Assembly (NCBI RefSeq): GCF_030268685.1 | Contig: NZ_BSRQ01000003.1 | Location: 286,598-350,597, forward strand | Direction: 5' to 3' | Source of the DNA: Microtetraspora sp. NBRC 13810 | GTDB lineage: Bacteria > Actinomycetota > Actinomycetes > Streptosporangiales > Streptosporangiaceae | DNA length: 64,000 nucleotides | In this document: in pieces, positions 18,718 through 26,481 of the stretch | Numbering within the stretch: position 1 is the first letter of the stretch | Layout: the number at the start of each line of letters is the position of its first letter | Program-made: the position numbers and the translations under genes | The notes under the pieces: model-generated | Database searches by the model: none | Told to the model about the DNA's origin: nothing | Seen by the model: the letters and a program-made list of their open reading frames with translations, nothing else

Positions 18718-19574
18718 TCCGGGACCCGGCCTGGGTCCGGGGCCGCCCTGAGCGCGGTCACCGCGGCGAGGGCGGCGCGGGCGGAGGCGGCGTCGTGCAC
18801 GCGGAAGACCCGGGCCCCCTGCCACGCGGAGACCGCGAGGGTGGCGAGGGTGCCGGCGTGGCGCTCCCGCACCGGGAGGCCGCCGAGGGTCTCGCCGACG
18901 AAGTCCTTGTTGGAGACGGCCACGAGCACCGGCCATCCGGTGGCGACCATCTCGCCCAGCCGGCGGCTGACCTCCAGCGAGTGCCAGGTGTTCTTGCCGA
19001 AGTCGTGCGCCGGGTCGATGAGGATCGCCTCCCTGCGCACCCCCTGCTCCACCGCGCGCTCGGCCAGCTCCGTGGTGTACTCGACCACGTCGCGCACCAC
19101 GTCGGCGTAGGCGATGCGGTGCGGGCGGGTACGCGGCGCGACCCGTCCGGCGTGCGCGCAGACCAGGCCGATGCCATGCCGGGCGGCCACCTGCGCCAGG
19201 CCGGGATCGACGCCTCCCCAGGTGTCGTTGAGCAGGTCGGCCCCCGCCTCGGCGACGACCTCGCCCACCTCGGCGCGCCAGGTGTCCACACTGATGATCA
19301 GGGACGGGTGCCGCTCTCTGACGGCGGCCACCAGGTCGGCGACCCTGCGGATCTCCTCCGTGGCGTCCACGTCGTCGCCGGGGCCCGCCTTGACGCCGCC
19401 GATGTCGACGATGTCGGCGCCGCCCGCGACGGCCTGGTCGACCGCGTCGAGCGCGGCCTGGAAGCCGTAGGTCCTGCCCCGGTCGAAGAAGGAGTCGGGA
19501 GTGCGGTTGACCACCGCCATCACCGCGAACTCTCCGTCGCGGAACTCCCTGCCGGCGAGGCGCAGAGTAGACAT
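18714..19574 (-). CDS. folP2: dihydropteroate synthase homologue, FolP2 type
   Basis: 286-residue TIM-barrel protein of the DHPS family. The N-terminal motif reads VMAVVNRTPDSFFDRG and the second reads ADIVDIGGVKAGPG. Classical folate DHPS (FolP1) has NVTDDSFSDGG and GGESSRPG. The RTPDSF/GGVKAGPG form is that of mycobacterial FolP2. FolP2 has been reported not to complement DHPS loss, so folate synthesis is doubtful here. No folB, folK or folE genes are nearby, which also argues against a folate operon. The ATG at 19574 has a TAGGCT box seven bases upstream (leaderless); an extension to 19628 is open but unsupported. Confidence 0.85.
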   Translation of the reverse strand: MSTLRLAGREFRDGEFAVMAVVNRTPDSFFDRGRTYGFQAALDAVDQAVAGGADIVDIGGVKAGPGDDVDATEEIRRVADLVAAVRERHPSLIISVDTWRAEVGEVVAEAGADLLNDTWGGVDPGLAQVAARHGIGLVCAHAGRVAPRTRPHRIAYADVVRDVVEYTTELAERAVEQGVRREAILIDPAHDFGKNTWHSLEVSRRLGEMVATGWPVLVAVSNKDFVGETLGGLPVRERHAGTLATLAVSAWQGARVFRVHDAASARAALAAVTALRAAPDPGRVPD

Positions 19575-19581
19575 CGATGTG

Positions 19582-19587
19582 AGCCTA
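19582..19587 (-). promoter_or_regulatory. -10 box giving a leaderless folP2-like transcript
   Basis: TAGGCT on the minus strand ends seven bases before the ATG at 19574. No good -35 box is visible, so confidence is modest. Confidence 0.3.
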
Positions 19588-19676
19588 CCGCCTCGCGCGG
19601 TCACTGATCGCCGTCGGTGCCGCCCCACCCGGCACCGGAGTTGGAACGCTCCGTGGAGCGATCAGGACGAACGCGG

Positions 19677-20546
19677 CTAAGCCGCGGTGCCACCCTCGGC
19701 GAGCGCCAGGAAGTCCTGGACGATCCCCGGGAGGCGGCGACGGGCGTGCACGATGGCGATCACCCGTCTCACCGGCGGGTCCAGCGAGCGGACCACCAGC
19801 CCGGCGCGCAGAGCCTGCTCGGCCATGCCGCGGTACCACAGCAGGGAACCCACCCCCGCGCGCACCGGCGACAGCCAGCCGCCCCGCTCGTCGGTCTCGG
19901 CGGCCGACACCGGCCGCACGCCGTACTTCGCGAACATCTGGTCGAACTCCCTGCGCCGGGCGCTCCCCCTGGGGGGCAGCACCAGCCGCATGCCGGTGAG
20001 CCTGGCCATCGGCACGGTGTCGGGCAGGTCGAGGCCGGGAGGTGAGATCAGGACGACCTCCTGGCGTTCCAGTGGATGGCTGATCAGGTCGGTGGGGACC
20101 GGCAGGTCGGTCAGGCCAAGATCGGCCCGCTGGTCCCTGACGGCGCTCACCACGCCGTCCCTTCCGTCACAGCGCACGATGTGCACGCGTACCGCCGGGT
20201 TCTTCTCGGTGTACGCGGGCAGCAGCCGCCCGGCGAGCCCCGGCTCCAGGCTCGGGGTCGAGGCGATACGGAGCTCCGTATCGGCCGAACGGCCATGGCT
20301 GGCGAGCGATTCGATCTCGTGGACTGCGTCTAATGCCTCCTTGGCTAGCTTGACGACTCGGCGCCCCTGTGCGGTGACGACCACGCCACGCCCGGAACGC
20401 GCGAACAACGTCATCCCGAGTTCACGCTCCAGGTCCCTGATCGCGCGGGACAACGCGGGCTGCGCGATGTAGAGCGACCTGGCAGCGTCTGTCATGGTGC
20501 GGTGCTCCGCCGTCGCTACCACGTAGCGGAGCTGCTGCAGATTCAT
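19677..20546 (-). CDS. LysR-family transcriptional regulator
   Basis: 289 residues. The N-terminal winged HTH is canonical: MNLQQLRYVVATAEHRTMTD, AARSLYIAQPALSRAIRDLE, LGMTLFARSGRGVVVTAQG. A periplasmic-binding-like effector domain follows (about 90-285), with LRIASTPSLEPGLAGRLLPAY at its start. The ATG at 20546 is favoured by a TAGCTT box seven bases upstream; an alternative start at 20570 is open. The gene points toward folP2 with a 102-base gap. The target may be its own promoter region, where a CATCCGT-G-ACGGATG palindrome lies about 90 bases upstream. Confidence 0.93.
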   Translation of the reverse strand: MNLQQLRYVVATAEHRTMTDAARSLYIAQPALSRAIRDLERELGMTLFARSGRGVVVTAQGRRVVKLAKEALDAVHEIESLASHGRSADTELRIASTPSLEPGLAGRLLPAYTEKNPAVRVHIVRCDGRDGVVSAVRDQRADLGLTDLPVPTDLISHPLERQEVVLISPPGLDLPDTVPMARLTGMRLVLPPRGSARRREFDQMFAKYGVRPVSAAETDERGGWLSPVRAGVGSLLWYRGMAEQALRAGLVVRSLDPPVRRVIAIVHARRRLPGIVQDFLALAEGGTAA

Positions 20547-20553
20547 GCCAATG

Positions 20554-20559
20554 AAGCTA
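20554..20559 (-). promoter_or_regulatory. -10 box giving a leaderless LysR transcript
   Basis: TAGCTT on the minus strand with seven bases to the ATG at 20546. Confidence 0.3.
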
Positions 20560-20636
20560 GGACACGACACGCGGCCCGGTCCGGAACATTGCGGAGATCA
20601 CCTCGGATGATTTCAGAGCGTAATCATTTAGGGCTA

Positions 20637-20651
20637 CATCCGTGACGGATG
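20637..20651. promoter_or_regulatory. perfect 7-1-7 palindrome in the LysR/LCP intergenic region
   Basis: CATCCGT-G-ACGGATG, in an AT-rich patch about 90 bases upstream of the LysR start and 450 bases upstream of the LCP gene. It is a good operator candidate, perhaps LysR autoregulation. The rest of 20547-21097 holds no gene I can support; minus-strand frames there are low-complexity and lack ribosome sites. Confidence 0.4.
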
Positions 20652-21097
20652 ATAAATCAGTAAGCTTCTGCCCTAAATTCGGCAAAGGTCCGAGACTGTC
20701 CGCTGACCCGGACGGCCGGGCGCGGGGCGGCGGCCGATCATCCGCACGTCGGGCCACGCCAGGCCCGTTTTCCCGCACCTGAACCGGGACCACCTGCGCC
20801 ACCGGGGTTCCCGCCGCCACCCGCCCCCGGCGGGCGCCGGCCGCGACCGTGGCGGGCGGGCGGCGCGGGTGCCCGTCGACCACTCCGGGGGGCCGACTCT
20901 CCGGTGTACGGCCTGGCTGGCGCCGGAGAAGCGGACGCCGTAGATTAACGGGTCATTCACCCCAGATTGGTCATGTGTCATTGATGTCCAGGTATGGGGA
21001 CTAGAATCCTGGGCAATTGTCCGGGCAACGGGGGCCTAAAGGCGCGTTTTGCCTGGTTGACCGGGAGTTTGCACGATGGACGAAAGAGCGGTGTGAG

Positions 21098-22996
21098 ATG
21101 CGCCAGACCCCGGGGGATCCTGCCGACGACGGCGGGAAGCCGCGCCCCCGACCCCGACCCCGCCCCGCCGAACGCTCGGCGCGGCGCTCCGGTCAGACCC
21201 CGGACGGCCACGACTCCCGCCGCCGCACACCCCGGCCCACCGGCCCCGCGGGCCAGCCCGCCGAGGACGAGGAGCCCGCCCCCGGCCGGCGCTCCGCCCC
21301 CCGCGACCCCGCCGGGCAGGCCGCCTCCTCCCGGCGTCCCACCACCCCCGGCCAGGCCACCACCCCCGGACAAGCCGCCGCCTCCGGCCAGGCCACCCCC
21401 ACACAGGCCACCCCCGCGCAGGCCGCCGCTCCCGGCCAGGCCGCCGCCTCCGGGCCCGGCGCCCCCTCCGGGCGGGCCGCCGCCGCCGAAGGACCGGGAG
21501 AGCCCCCCGCCGCCCGCCGCCCCGCCCCGGCGGGGCCCCGGTACGGCAAGCGGCTGACCGCCGGTTCGATCGTCGGCTGGACCGCCCTGTCGGCGGTGGT
21601 CCCCGGCGCCGCGCACCTGCGGGCGGGACATCGGCGGACCGGGTTCATCCTGCTCGGCGTCTTCGTGGCGATGCTGCTGGGCGCCGTCGGCTTCACCCTG
21701 GCCAACCTGGACAACGTCGGCATCGCCCTGCGGGACAGCCTGCTGCTCACCGTGGCGGTCCTGGCGGGCGTGGGCGCGCTGCTGTGGTTCCTGCTGGTGC
21801 TCAGCTCCTACATCACCCTGAAGCCCGACCGGCTGAACGGCACCGGGCAGATCGTCTCCGGCATCGCGGTCGGCCTGCTGTGCGTGATCGTCACGGCGCC
21901 CTTCGCGTTCACCGCCAACAGCGTGCTCACCGCCCGCGACCTGGCCAACACGATCTTCCCGAGCGACCCGGCCGGCACCGCCGCGCCGGTCAAGCACGAG
22001 GACCCGTGGAACGGCAAGACCCGGGTCAACTTCCTGCTCATCGGCGGGGACGCCGCCGGGGACCGGGTCGGCGTGCGGACCGACAGCATGAACGTCGCCA
22101 GCGTGGACGTGAAGACCGGCAACACGGTGATGTTCAGCCTGCCGCGCAACCTCCAGCACGTGCGCTTCCCCGCCGCCAGCCCGCTGCACCGGCAGTTCCC
22201 CAACGGCTTCTACGCCGAGGACCCCAACGGCGGCCTGCTCAACGCCGTGTGGCAGTACGCCGAGGAGAACCCCGCCGTCATGGGCGGCAGGCACCAGGGC
22301 CCGCGCGCGCTGAAGGACGCCATCGGCAACACGCTCGGCCTGCACATCGACTATTACGCACTGGTCAACATGTACGGCTTCGCCGCGCTGGTGGACGCCA
22401 TCGGCGGCCTGCGGATCCGGGTGGAGCAGGACGTGAAGTGGGGCGGCCTGTACGGCACCGCCGGCACGATCAAGGCCGGCTACCGCAAGCTCTCCGGCGA
22501 GGAGGCGCTGTGGTACGGCCGCTCCCGGGTCGGCAGCGACGACTTCTCCCGGATGGCCCGCCAGCGGTGCGTCATCGGCGCCTTCGCCCAGCAGGCCACC
22601 CCGGACGTGGTGCTCGCCAACTTCAGCAAGATCGCCGGTGCGGCGAAGAAGCTGGCCAGCACCGACATCCCGCGCGACCTGCTGGAGCACCTCGCCGACC
22701 TCGCGCTCAAGGTGCGCAGCGCCAAGATCACCAGCCTCCAGTTCGTGCCGCCGCTGATCTGGCCGGGCGCGGCCGACTGGATGAAGATCCGCAAGGAGAC
22801 CAGGCGGGCGCTGACCCAGTCGGTGCGGCCGGCCCGCCGCGCCCTCGCCGCGGACGTGACCGCCTCCCCCGGCGCCACCGGCACCTCCCCCGGCCCGTCC
22901 CGCTCCGCCGCCAAGCCCACGCCGAAGCGGACCCCCACCGCGGTGGGCGCGACGAAGGGCGACTCGGCGCAGAGCCTCGACCAGCTCTGCTCGTGA
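21098..22996 (+). CDS. LytR-CpsA-Psr (LCP) family cell-wall polymer ligase
   Basis: 632-residue membrane protein that would attach a glycopolymer to peptidoglycan at the outer face. Residues 1-150 are a cytosolic Pro/Ala/Gln/Arg-rich tail with repeated PGQA and SGQA units. About four hydrophobic segments follow (roughly 165-310). The LCP domain holds NFLLIGGDAAGDRVGVRTDSM and VKTGNTVMFSLPRN, including the Arg residues that bind the polyprenyl pyrophosphate. The C-terminus is a Pro/Thr/Ser-rich tail. Most LCP proteins have a single transmembrane helix, so the multi-helix N-terminus is a less common form. The ATG at 21098 has a poor ribosome site. It may handle the nonulosonate polymer predicted at 44-51 kb. 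Confidence 0.9.
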   Translation: MRQTPGDPADDGGKPRPRPRPRPAERSARRSGQTPDGHDSRRRTPRPTGPAGQPAEDEEPAPGRRSAPRDPAGQAASSRRPTTPGQATTPGQAAASGQATPTQATPAQAAAPGQAAASGPGAPSGRAAAAEGPGEPPAARRPAPAGPRYGKRLTAGSIVGWTALSAVVPGAAHLRAGHRRTGFILLGVFVAMLLGAVGFTLANLDNVGIALRDSLLLTVAVLAGVGALLWFLLVLSSYITLKPDRLNGTGQIVSGIAVGLLCVIVTAPFAFTANSVLTARDLANTIFPSDPAGTAAPVKHEDPWNGKTRVNFLLIGGDAAGDRVGVRTDSMNVASVDVKTGNTVMFSLPRNLQHVRFPAASPLHRQFPNGFYAEDPNGGLLNAVWQYAEENPAVMGGRHQGPRALKDAIGNTLGLHIDYYALVNMYGFAALVDAIGGLRIRVEQDVKWGGLYGTAGTIKAGYRKLSGEEALWYGRSRVGSDDFSRMARQRCVIGAFAQQATPDVVLANFSKIAGAAKKLASTDIPRDLLEHLADLALKVRSAKITSLQFVPPLIWPGAADWMKIRKETRRALTQSVRPARRALAADVTASPGATGTSPGPSRSAAKPTPKRTPTAVGATKGDSAQSLDQLCS

Positions 22997-23073
22997 CCCC
23001 CGCCACCGCCCGGCACGCCTGTGCGCGCCGGGCGGGCCCGCGGCCCCACCGGAACCAGGCCGCCAACCCGCCC

Positions 23074-23123
23074 GGCCCGCACACCCGTCGCAGGCCCCGC
23101 CTGGCCCGCACACCTGTCGCAGG
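23074..23123. repeat. 21-bp direct repeat pair in the LCP/aminopropyltransferase gap
   Basis: GGCCCGCACACC-GTCGCAGG occurs at 23074-23094 and again at 23103-23123, differing at one base. A second pair, CCCCGGACGGACCCGTGA, is at 23125-23142 and 23196-23213. This 290-base gap therefore holds two interleaved sets of direct repeats and no gene. Confidence 0.6.
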
Positions 23124-23275
23124 GCCCCGGACGGACCCGTGAGCCGCCCCCCCCGGACGAGCGCCCCCGCGACGGCGGGACGCCCGGCGCGCCCGCCCCG
23201 GACGGACCCGTGAACCCCGCCCGTCCGGTACGCGCGAAGATCGGCCGATGCTCGCGCGAGGCGTGCCGGGTTCAC

Positions 23276-23281
23276 TACGGT
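23276..23281 (+). promoter_or_regulatory. -10 box giving a leaderless transcript of the membrane aminopropyltransferase-like gene
   Basis: TACGGT with seven bases to the ATG at 23289. Confidence 0.35.
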
Positions 23282-23288
23282 TGCCCCC

Positions 23289-25340
23289 ATGACAGCTCCG
23301 GCCCAGTCGCCGACCACCCCCCACTCCCCCGGGCAGCCGGCCCACTGGATGCCCGTGCGTCCGCGGCTCGTCGCCGCCAGCGCGTTCATGCTCTTCCTGG
23401 AGCTGGCGCTGATCCGGTGGACCGGCTCCAACATCGTGCACCTGAGCTACTTCACGAACTTCGTGCTGCTCGGGTCGTTCCTCGGCATCGGGCTGGGGTT
23501 CCTGCGGGTGGGCCGGACGAGGCGGCAGCCGTACTACTCGGCGATCACGCTGGCCGCGCTGGTGCTGATCATCCTGCGCTTCCCGGTGACCGTGGACCGG
23601 GAGACCGAGGGCGTCCTGTACTGGACGAGCCTGGCCACGACCGGGCCGCCCGCGTGGCTGATCCTGCCGATCATCTTCTGCGCGGCGGCGGTCGTGCTGA
23701 TGGGCCCGGCGGAGCTGGTCGGGCGGTGCTTCCCCGAGCTGCCCCGGCTGGACGCCTACCGTTACGACCTGATCGGCAGCCTGACCGGCATCGCGCTGTT
23801 CACCGCGCTGTCGTTCCTCAGCGCGCCGCCGGTGGTCTGGGGGGTGGTGGCCGCGGTCGCCTACGTGGCGCTGCTGTGGCCGCGCGGGCTGCCCGGGCGG
23901 CTGCTGGTGCTGGTGCCCTCGCTGGTGGTGGTGACGGCGCTCGCGGTGGAGACGGTGGCCGCCGGGGCGCTGTGGTCGCCGTACTACAAGGTGACCACCG
24001 AGCGGCTGGACGACTACGGCGTGCCCGTCCTGGACATCAAGGTGAACGGCATCCCGCACCAGCGGGCCGTCCCCGCCGAGCGGCGGCTGGAGCTGGAGCG
24101 GCAGTACGCCCTGCCGTACGAGCGGGCGGCGGCCTCCGGGCGGCTCGGCGACGTGCTGATCGTGGGCGCGGGCAGCGGCACCGACGTGGCCATCGCGCTC
24201 CGCGAGGGCGCCCGGCGGGTGGACGCGGTCGAGATCGACCCGCAGTTGCTGCGCATCGGCAGGGAGTCCCATCCCGACCGGCCCTACGACGATCCGCGCG
24301 TCACCACGCACGTGGCCGACGGCCGGGCCTTCCTGGAGCGCACCGGCAAGAAGTACGACCTGATCCTCTTCGCGCTGCCCGACTCGCTCACCCTGGTCTC
24401 GGGGGCCAGTTCGCTGCGCCTGGAGAGCTACCTGTTCACCCGGGAGGCGATGGAGGCCGCCCGCGCGCACCTCAAGCCCGGCGGGGCGTTCTCGATGTAC
24501 AACTACTACCGGGAGCGGTGGCTGGTGGACCGGCTGGCGGCCACCATGCGAGACGCCTTCGGGCACGCGCCCTGCGTCGACGTGGTCACCGAGGCCGGGC
24601 AGCAGGCCGTGATCACGGCCGGCCTCACCGCGCGGGACCAGCGGTGCGGCGCGGCGTGGACCGGCCCGGCCGCCGGCACCCCGCCGCCGACCGGCGACGA
24701 CCGGCCCTTCCTCTACCTGAAGGACCGGACGATCCCGGAGCTCTACGTGATCACCCTGGTCCTCATCCTGATCGTCAGCCTGCTGGCCGTGCGCGTGGTC
24801 GCCGGCCCCTATTCCCGGATGCGTCCCTACGGCGACCTGTTCCTGCTCGGCGTGGGCTTCCTGCTGCTGGAGACGAAGAGCGTGACCGGGTTCGCGCTGC
24901 TGTTCGGCACCACGTGGGTGGTCAACGCGATCGTGTTCGCGGGCGTGCTGGTGGCGGTGCTGGCCGCGGTCGAGGTGACCCGCCGCTTCCGCACGCCGCC
25001 GGTGCCCGTCATGTACGGCGTGCTCGCCGCCGGGCTGCTGCTGGCCTGGCTGGTGCCGAACGCGTGGCTGCTGTCCCTCCCGCTGCCGCTGCGCGCCGTC
25101 GCCGCCGTCGCGGTGGCCTTCCTGCCGATCTTCGCGGCCAACGTGGTCTTCGCCAAGCGCTTCGCCGAGAGCTCGGACGGCACGCTCGCCTTCGGCGCCA
25201 ACCTGCTGGGCGCGATGGTCGGCGGCTGCCTGGAGTACCTCGCGCTGCTGGTCGGCTACCAGGGGCTGCTGATCGTGGCCGCCGTCCTCTACCTGGGCGC
25301 CTTCGTCCTGCTGCCCAGGAGGGGGACGGTGGCCGCCTAG
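23289..25340 (+). CDS. membrane-embedded spermidine-synthase-like protein
   Basis: 683 residues in three parts. About six transmembrane helices come first (residues 25-235). A cytosolic Rossmann methyltransferase-fold domain follows (about 250-460), with DVLIVGAGSGTDVAIALREGA and VDAVEIDPQLLRIG, as in spermidine synthases. Seven or so C-terminal helices complete it (475-680). This architecture is known for bacterial spermidine-synthase-like membrane proteins whose product is mostly unproven. The catalytic Asp region reads FALPDSLTL instead of the DSTDP-like motif of true aminopropyltransferases, so polyamine synthesis is uncertain. The ATG has a TACGGT box upstream (leaderless). The channel gene follows 100 bases later on the same strand. 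Confidence 0.8.
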   Translation: MTAPAQSPTTPHSPGQPAHWMPVRPRLVAASAFMLFLELALIRWTGSNIVHLSYFTNFVLLGSFLGIGLGFLRVGRTRRQPYYSAITLAALVLIILRFPVTVDRETEGVLYWTSLATTGPPAWLILPIIFCAAAVVLMGPAELVGRCFPELPRLDAYRYDLIGSLTGIALFTALSFLSAPPVVWGVVAAVAYVALLWPRGLPGRLLVLVPSLVVVTALAVETVAAGALWSPYYKVTTERLDDYGVPVLDIKVNGIPHQRAVPAERRLELERQYALPYERAAASGRLGDVLIVGAGSGTDVAIALREGARRVDAVEIDPQLLRIGRESHPDRPYDDPRVTTHVADGRAFLERTGKKYDLILFALPDSLTLVSGASSLRLESYLFTREAMEAARAHLKPGGAFSMYNYYRERWLVDRLAATMRDAFGHAPCVDVVTEAGQQAVITAGLTARDQRCGAAWTGPAAGTPPPTGDDRPFLYLKDRTIPELYVITLVLILIVSLLAVRVVAGPYSRMRPYGDLFLLGVGFLLLETKSVTGFALLFGTTWVVNAIVFAGVLVAVLAAVEVTRRFRTPPVPVMYGVLAAGLLLAWLVPNAWLLSLPLPLRAVAAVAVAFLPIFAANVVFAKRFAESSDGTLAFGANLLGAMVGGCLEYLALLVGYQGLLIVAAVLYLGAFVLLPRRGTVAA

Positions 25341-25440
25341 CGGGCGGCCCGGTGCGGGGCCGCCACTCCGTCACCGCGGCCGGGTCACTAAGATCTTGAC
25401 GCGTCGCTGTCCTCCCCGACCCCCAGGAGAACCCTCGCCG

Positions 25441-26283
25441 ATGCGGGAACGCGCACGCGCGGCCGTGGAGTCCAACGGCTTCCAGCGGTTCGTCATCGCC
25501 GTCATCGTGGTCAACGCGGTGACCCTCGGGCTGGAGACCTCGGCGCAGGCCGTGGCGTCGTACGGGGGGCTGCTCGCCGTGATCGACCACGTGGCGCTGG
25601 CCGTCTTCGTGGCCGAGCTGCTCGTCAAGGTCTACGTCTACGGCGCCCGGTTCCCGCGCGACCCGTGGAACCTGTTCGACGCGATCATCGTGGTCATCTC
25701 GCTGCTGCCGACCGCGGGCGGCCTGTCGGTGCTTCGCGCGCTCCGGGTGCTGCGCGCGCTGCGGTTGATCTCCATGGTGCCGAGCCTGCGCCGGGTGGTG
25801 TCGGCGCTGCTGACGGCGGTCCCCGGGATGACCTCGATCGTGGTGCTGCTCGCCCTCGTGCTCTACGTCGCGTCGGTGATGAGCACCAAGCTGTACGGCG
25901 CGACCGCCCCGGAGTACTTCGGCACGCTGCCGACCTCGCTGTTCACGCTGTTCCAGATGATGACCGGGGACGCCTGGTCGGACATCACCCGGGAGGTGAT
26001 GGCCGAGCACGCCACCGCCTGGGTGTTCTTCGTCCTGTTCGTCCTGGTGTGCACTTTCGTGATGCTCAACCTCTTCGTCGCCGTGGTGGTGAGCGCGATG
26101 GACGAGGACCAGGTGGAGGCCGCGGTGCAGGCCGGTGAGGACGCCGGCGCGGCGGTGCTCGCGGAGCTGTCGGCGGTGCGCGCCGAGCTCCGCGAGCTGC
26201 GCGCGAGCCTGCCGACCGGGCGGGCGGACGAGGACGACCTGGCCCCCGCCCGGACGGCGGTGGCGCGGGCTCAGCGAGAGTAG
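25441..26283 (+). CDS. one-repeat voltage-gated cation channel with a calcium-like filter
   Basis: 280 residues with the six-helix plan of bacterial NaV/CaV channels. S1-S3 lie in residues 15-92. S4 carries Arg99, Arg102, Arg105 and Arg108 at three-residue spacing. S5, the pore loop and S6 follow (130-220), then a charged C-terminal helix able to form a tetrameric coiled coil (222-255). The filter is T175-G-D-A-W-S-D181. NavAb has TLESWSM, the engineered CavAb has TLDDWSD, and the native calcium channel CavMr has a Gly/Asp-rich filter. Asp177 and Asp181 suggest divalent permeation. The ATG at 25441 has AGGAGA upstream; a TTG at 25396 is less likely. Confidence 0.88.
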   Translation: MRERARAAVESNGFQRFVIAVIVVNAVTLGLETSAQAVASYGGLLAVIDHVALAVFVAELLVKVYVYGARFPRDPWNLFDAIIVVISLLPTAGGLSVLRALRVLRALRLISMVPSLRRVVSALLTAVPGMTSIVVLLALVLYVASVMSTKLYGATAPEYFGTLPTSLFTLFQMMTGDAWSDITREVMAEHATAWVFFVLFVLVCTFVMLNLFVAVVVSAMDEDQVEAAVQAGEDAGAAVLAELSAVRAELRELRASLPTGRADEDDLAPARTAVARAQRE

Positions 26284-26340
26284 TGCTCGACGACGAGCTG
26301 CTCGTCCACCGGCACCCGCACCTGCTCGCGCCGAGGCTGG
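26271..26340 (-). pseudogene. rpsD: remnant of a ribosomal protein S4 gene (C-terminal end only)
   Basis: Read on the minus strand the segment encodes REQVRVPVDEQLVVEHYSR and a stop, closely like the C-terminus of actinobacterial S4 (the conserved DEQLVVEYY ending). Upstream the frame loses similarity within about eight residues and meets a TAG at 26352-26354. Only the last 20-odd codons survive, so this is a decayed or truncated second rpsD copy. Its 3' end overlaps the last 13 bases of the channel gene in antisense. Confidence 0.6.
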
Positions 26341-26481
26341 GAGACGGACCGCTACGGCGTCACCGTGCGCTCCGGGATCGACGACCCGACCCTGATCCGG
26401 CTTCCCTGGCCGGAGCCGATCTCGACCTCGCACGGGCTAGAAGGCGCCCTGCACCGCCTGATCCAGCACGGCCGCCCCTGA
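26338..26481 (+). pseudogene. short coding remnant, possibly the C-terminus of a DUF2470-like protein
   Basis: The plus-strand frame WETDRYGVTVRSGIDDP, then LIRLPWPEPIST and a helical ending before TGA at 26479 has the pattern of DUF2470 (HugZ-like) C-termini: DRYG, a hydrophobic strand, RLPFPEPV, an amphipathic helix. No start or N-terminal half exists, because it abuts the rpsD remnant. It overlaps the 3' end of the ROK gene in antisense. The family call is from memory of the pattern and is tentative. Confidence 0.3.

Noticed and set aside
20557-20883. Minus-strand 108-codon frame between LysR and LCP genes
   Set aside because: No ribosome site; the product is Arg/Pro-rich at one end and featureless at the other. 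It overlaps a probable operator region.
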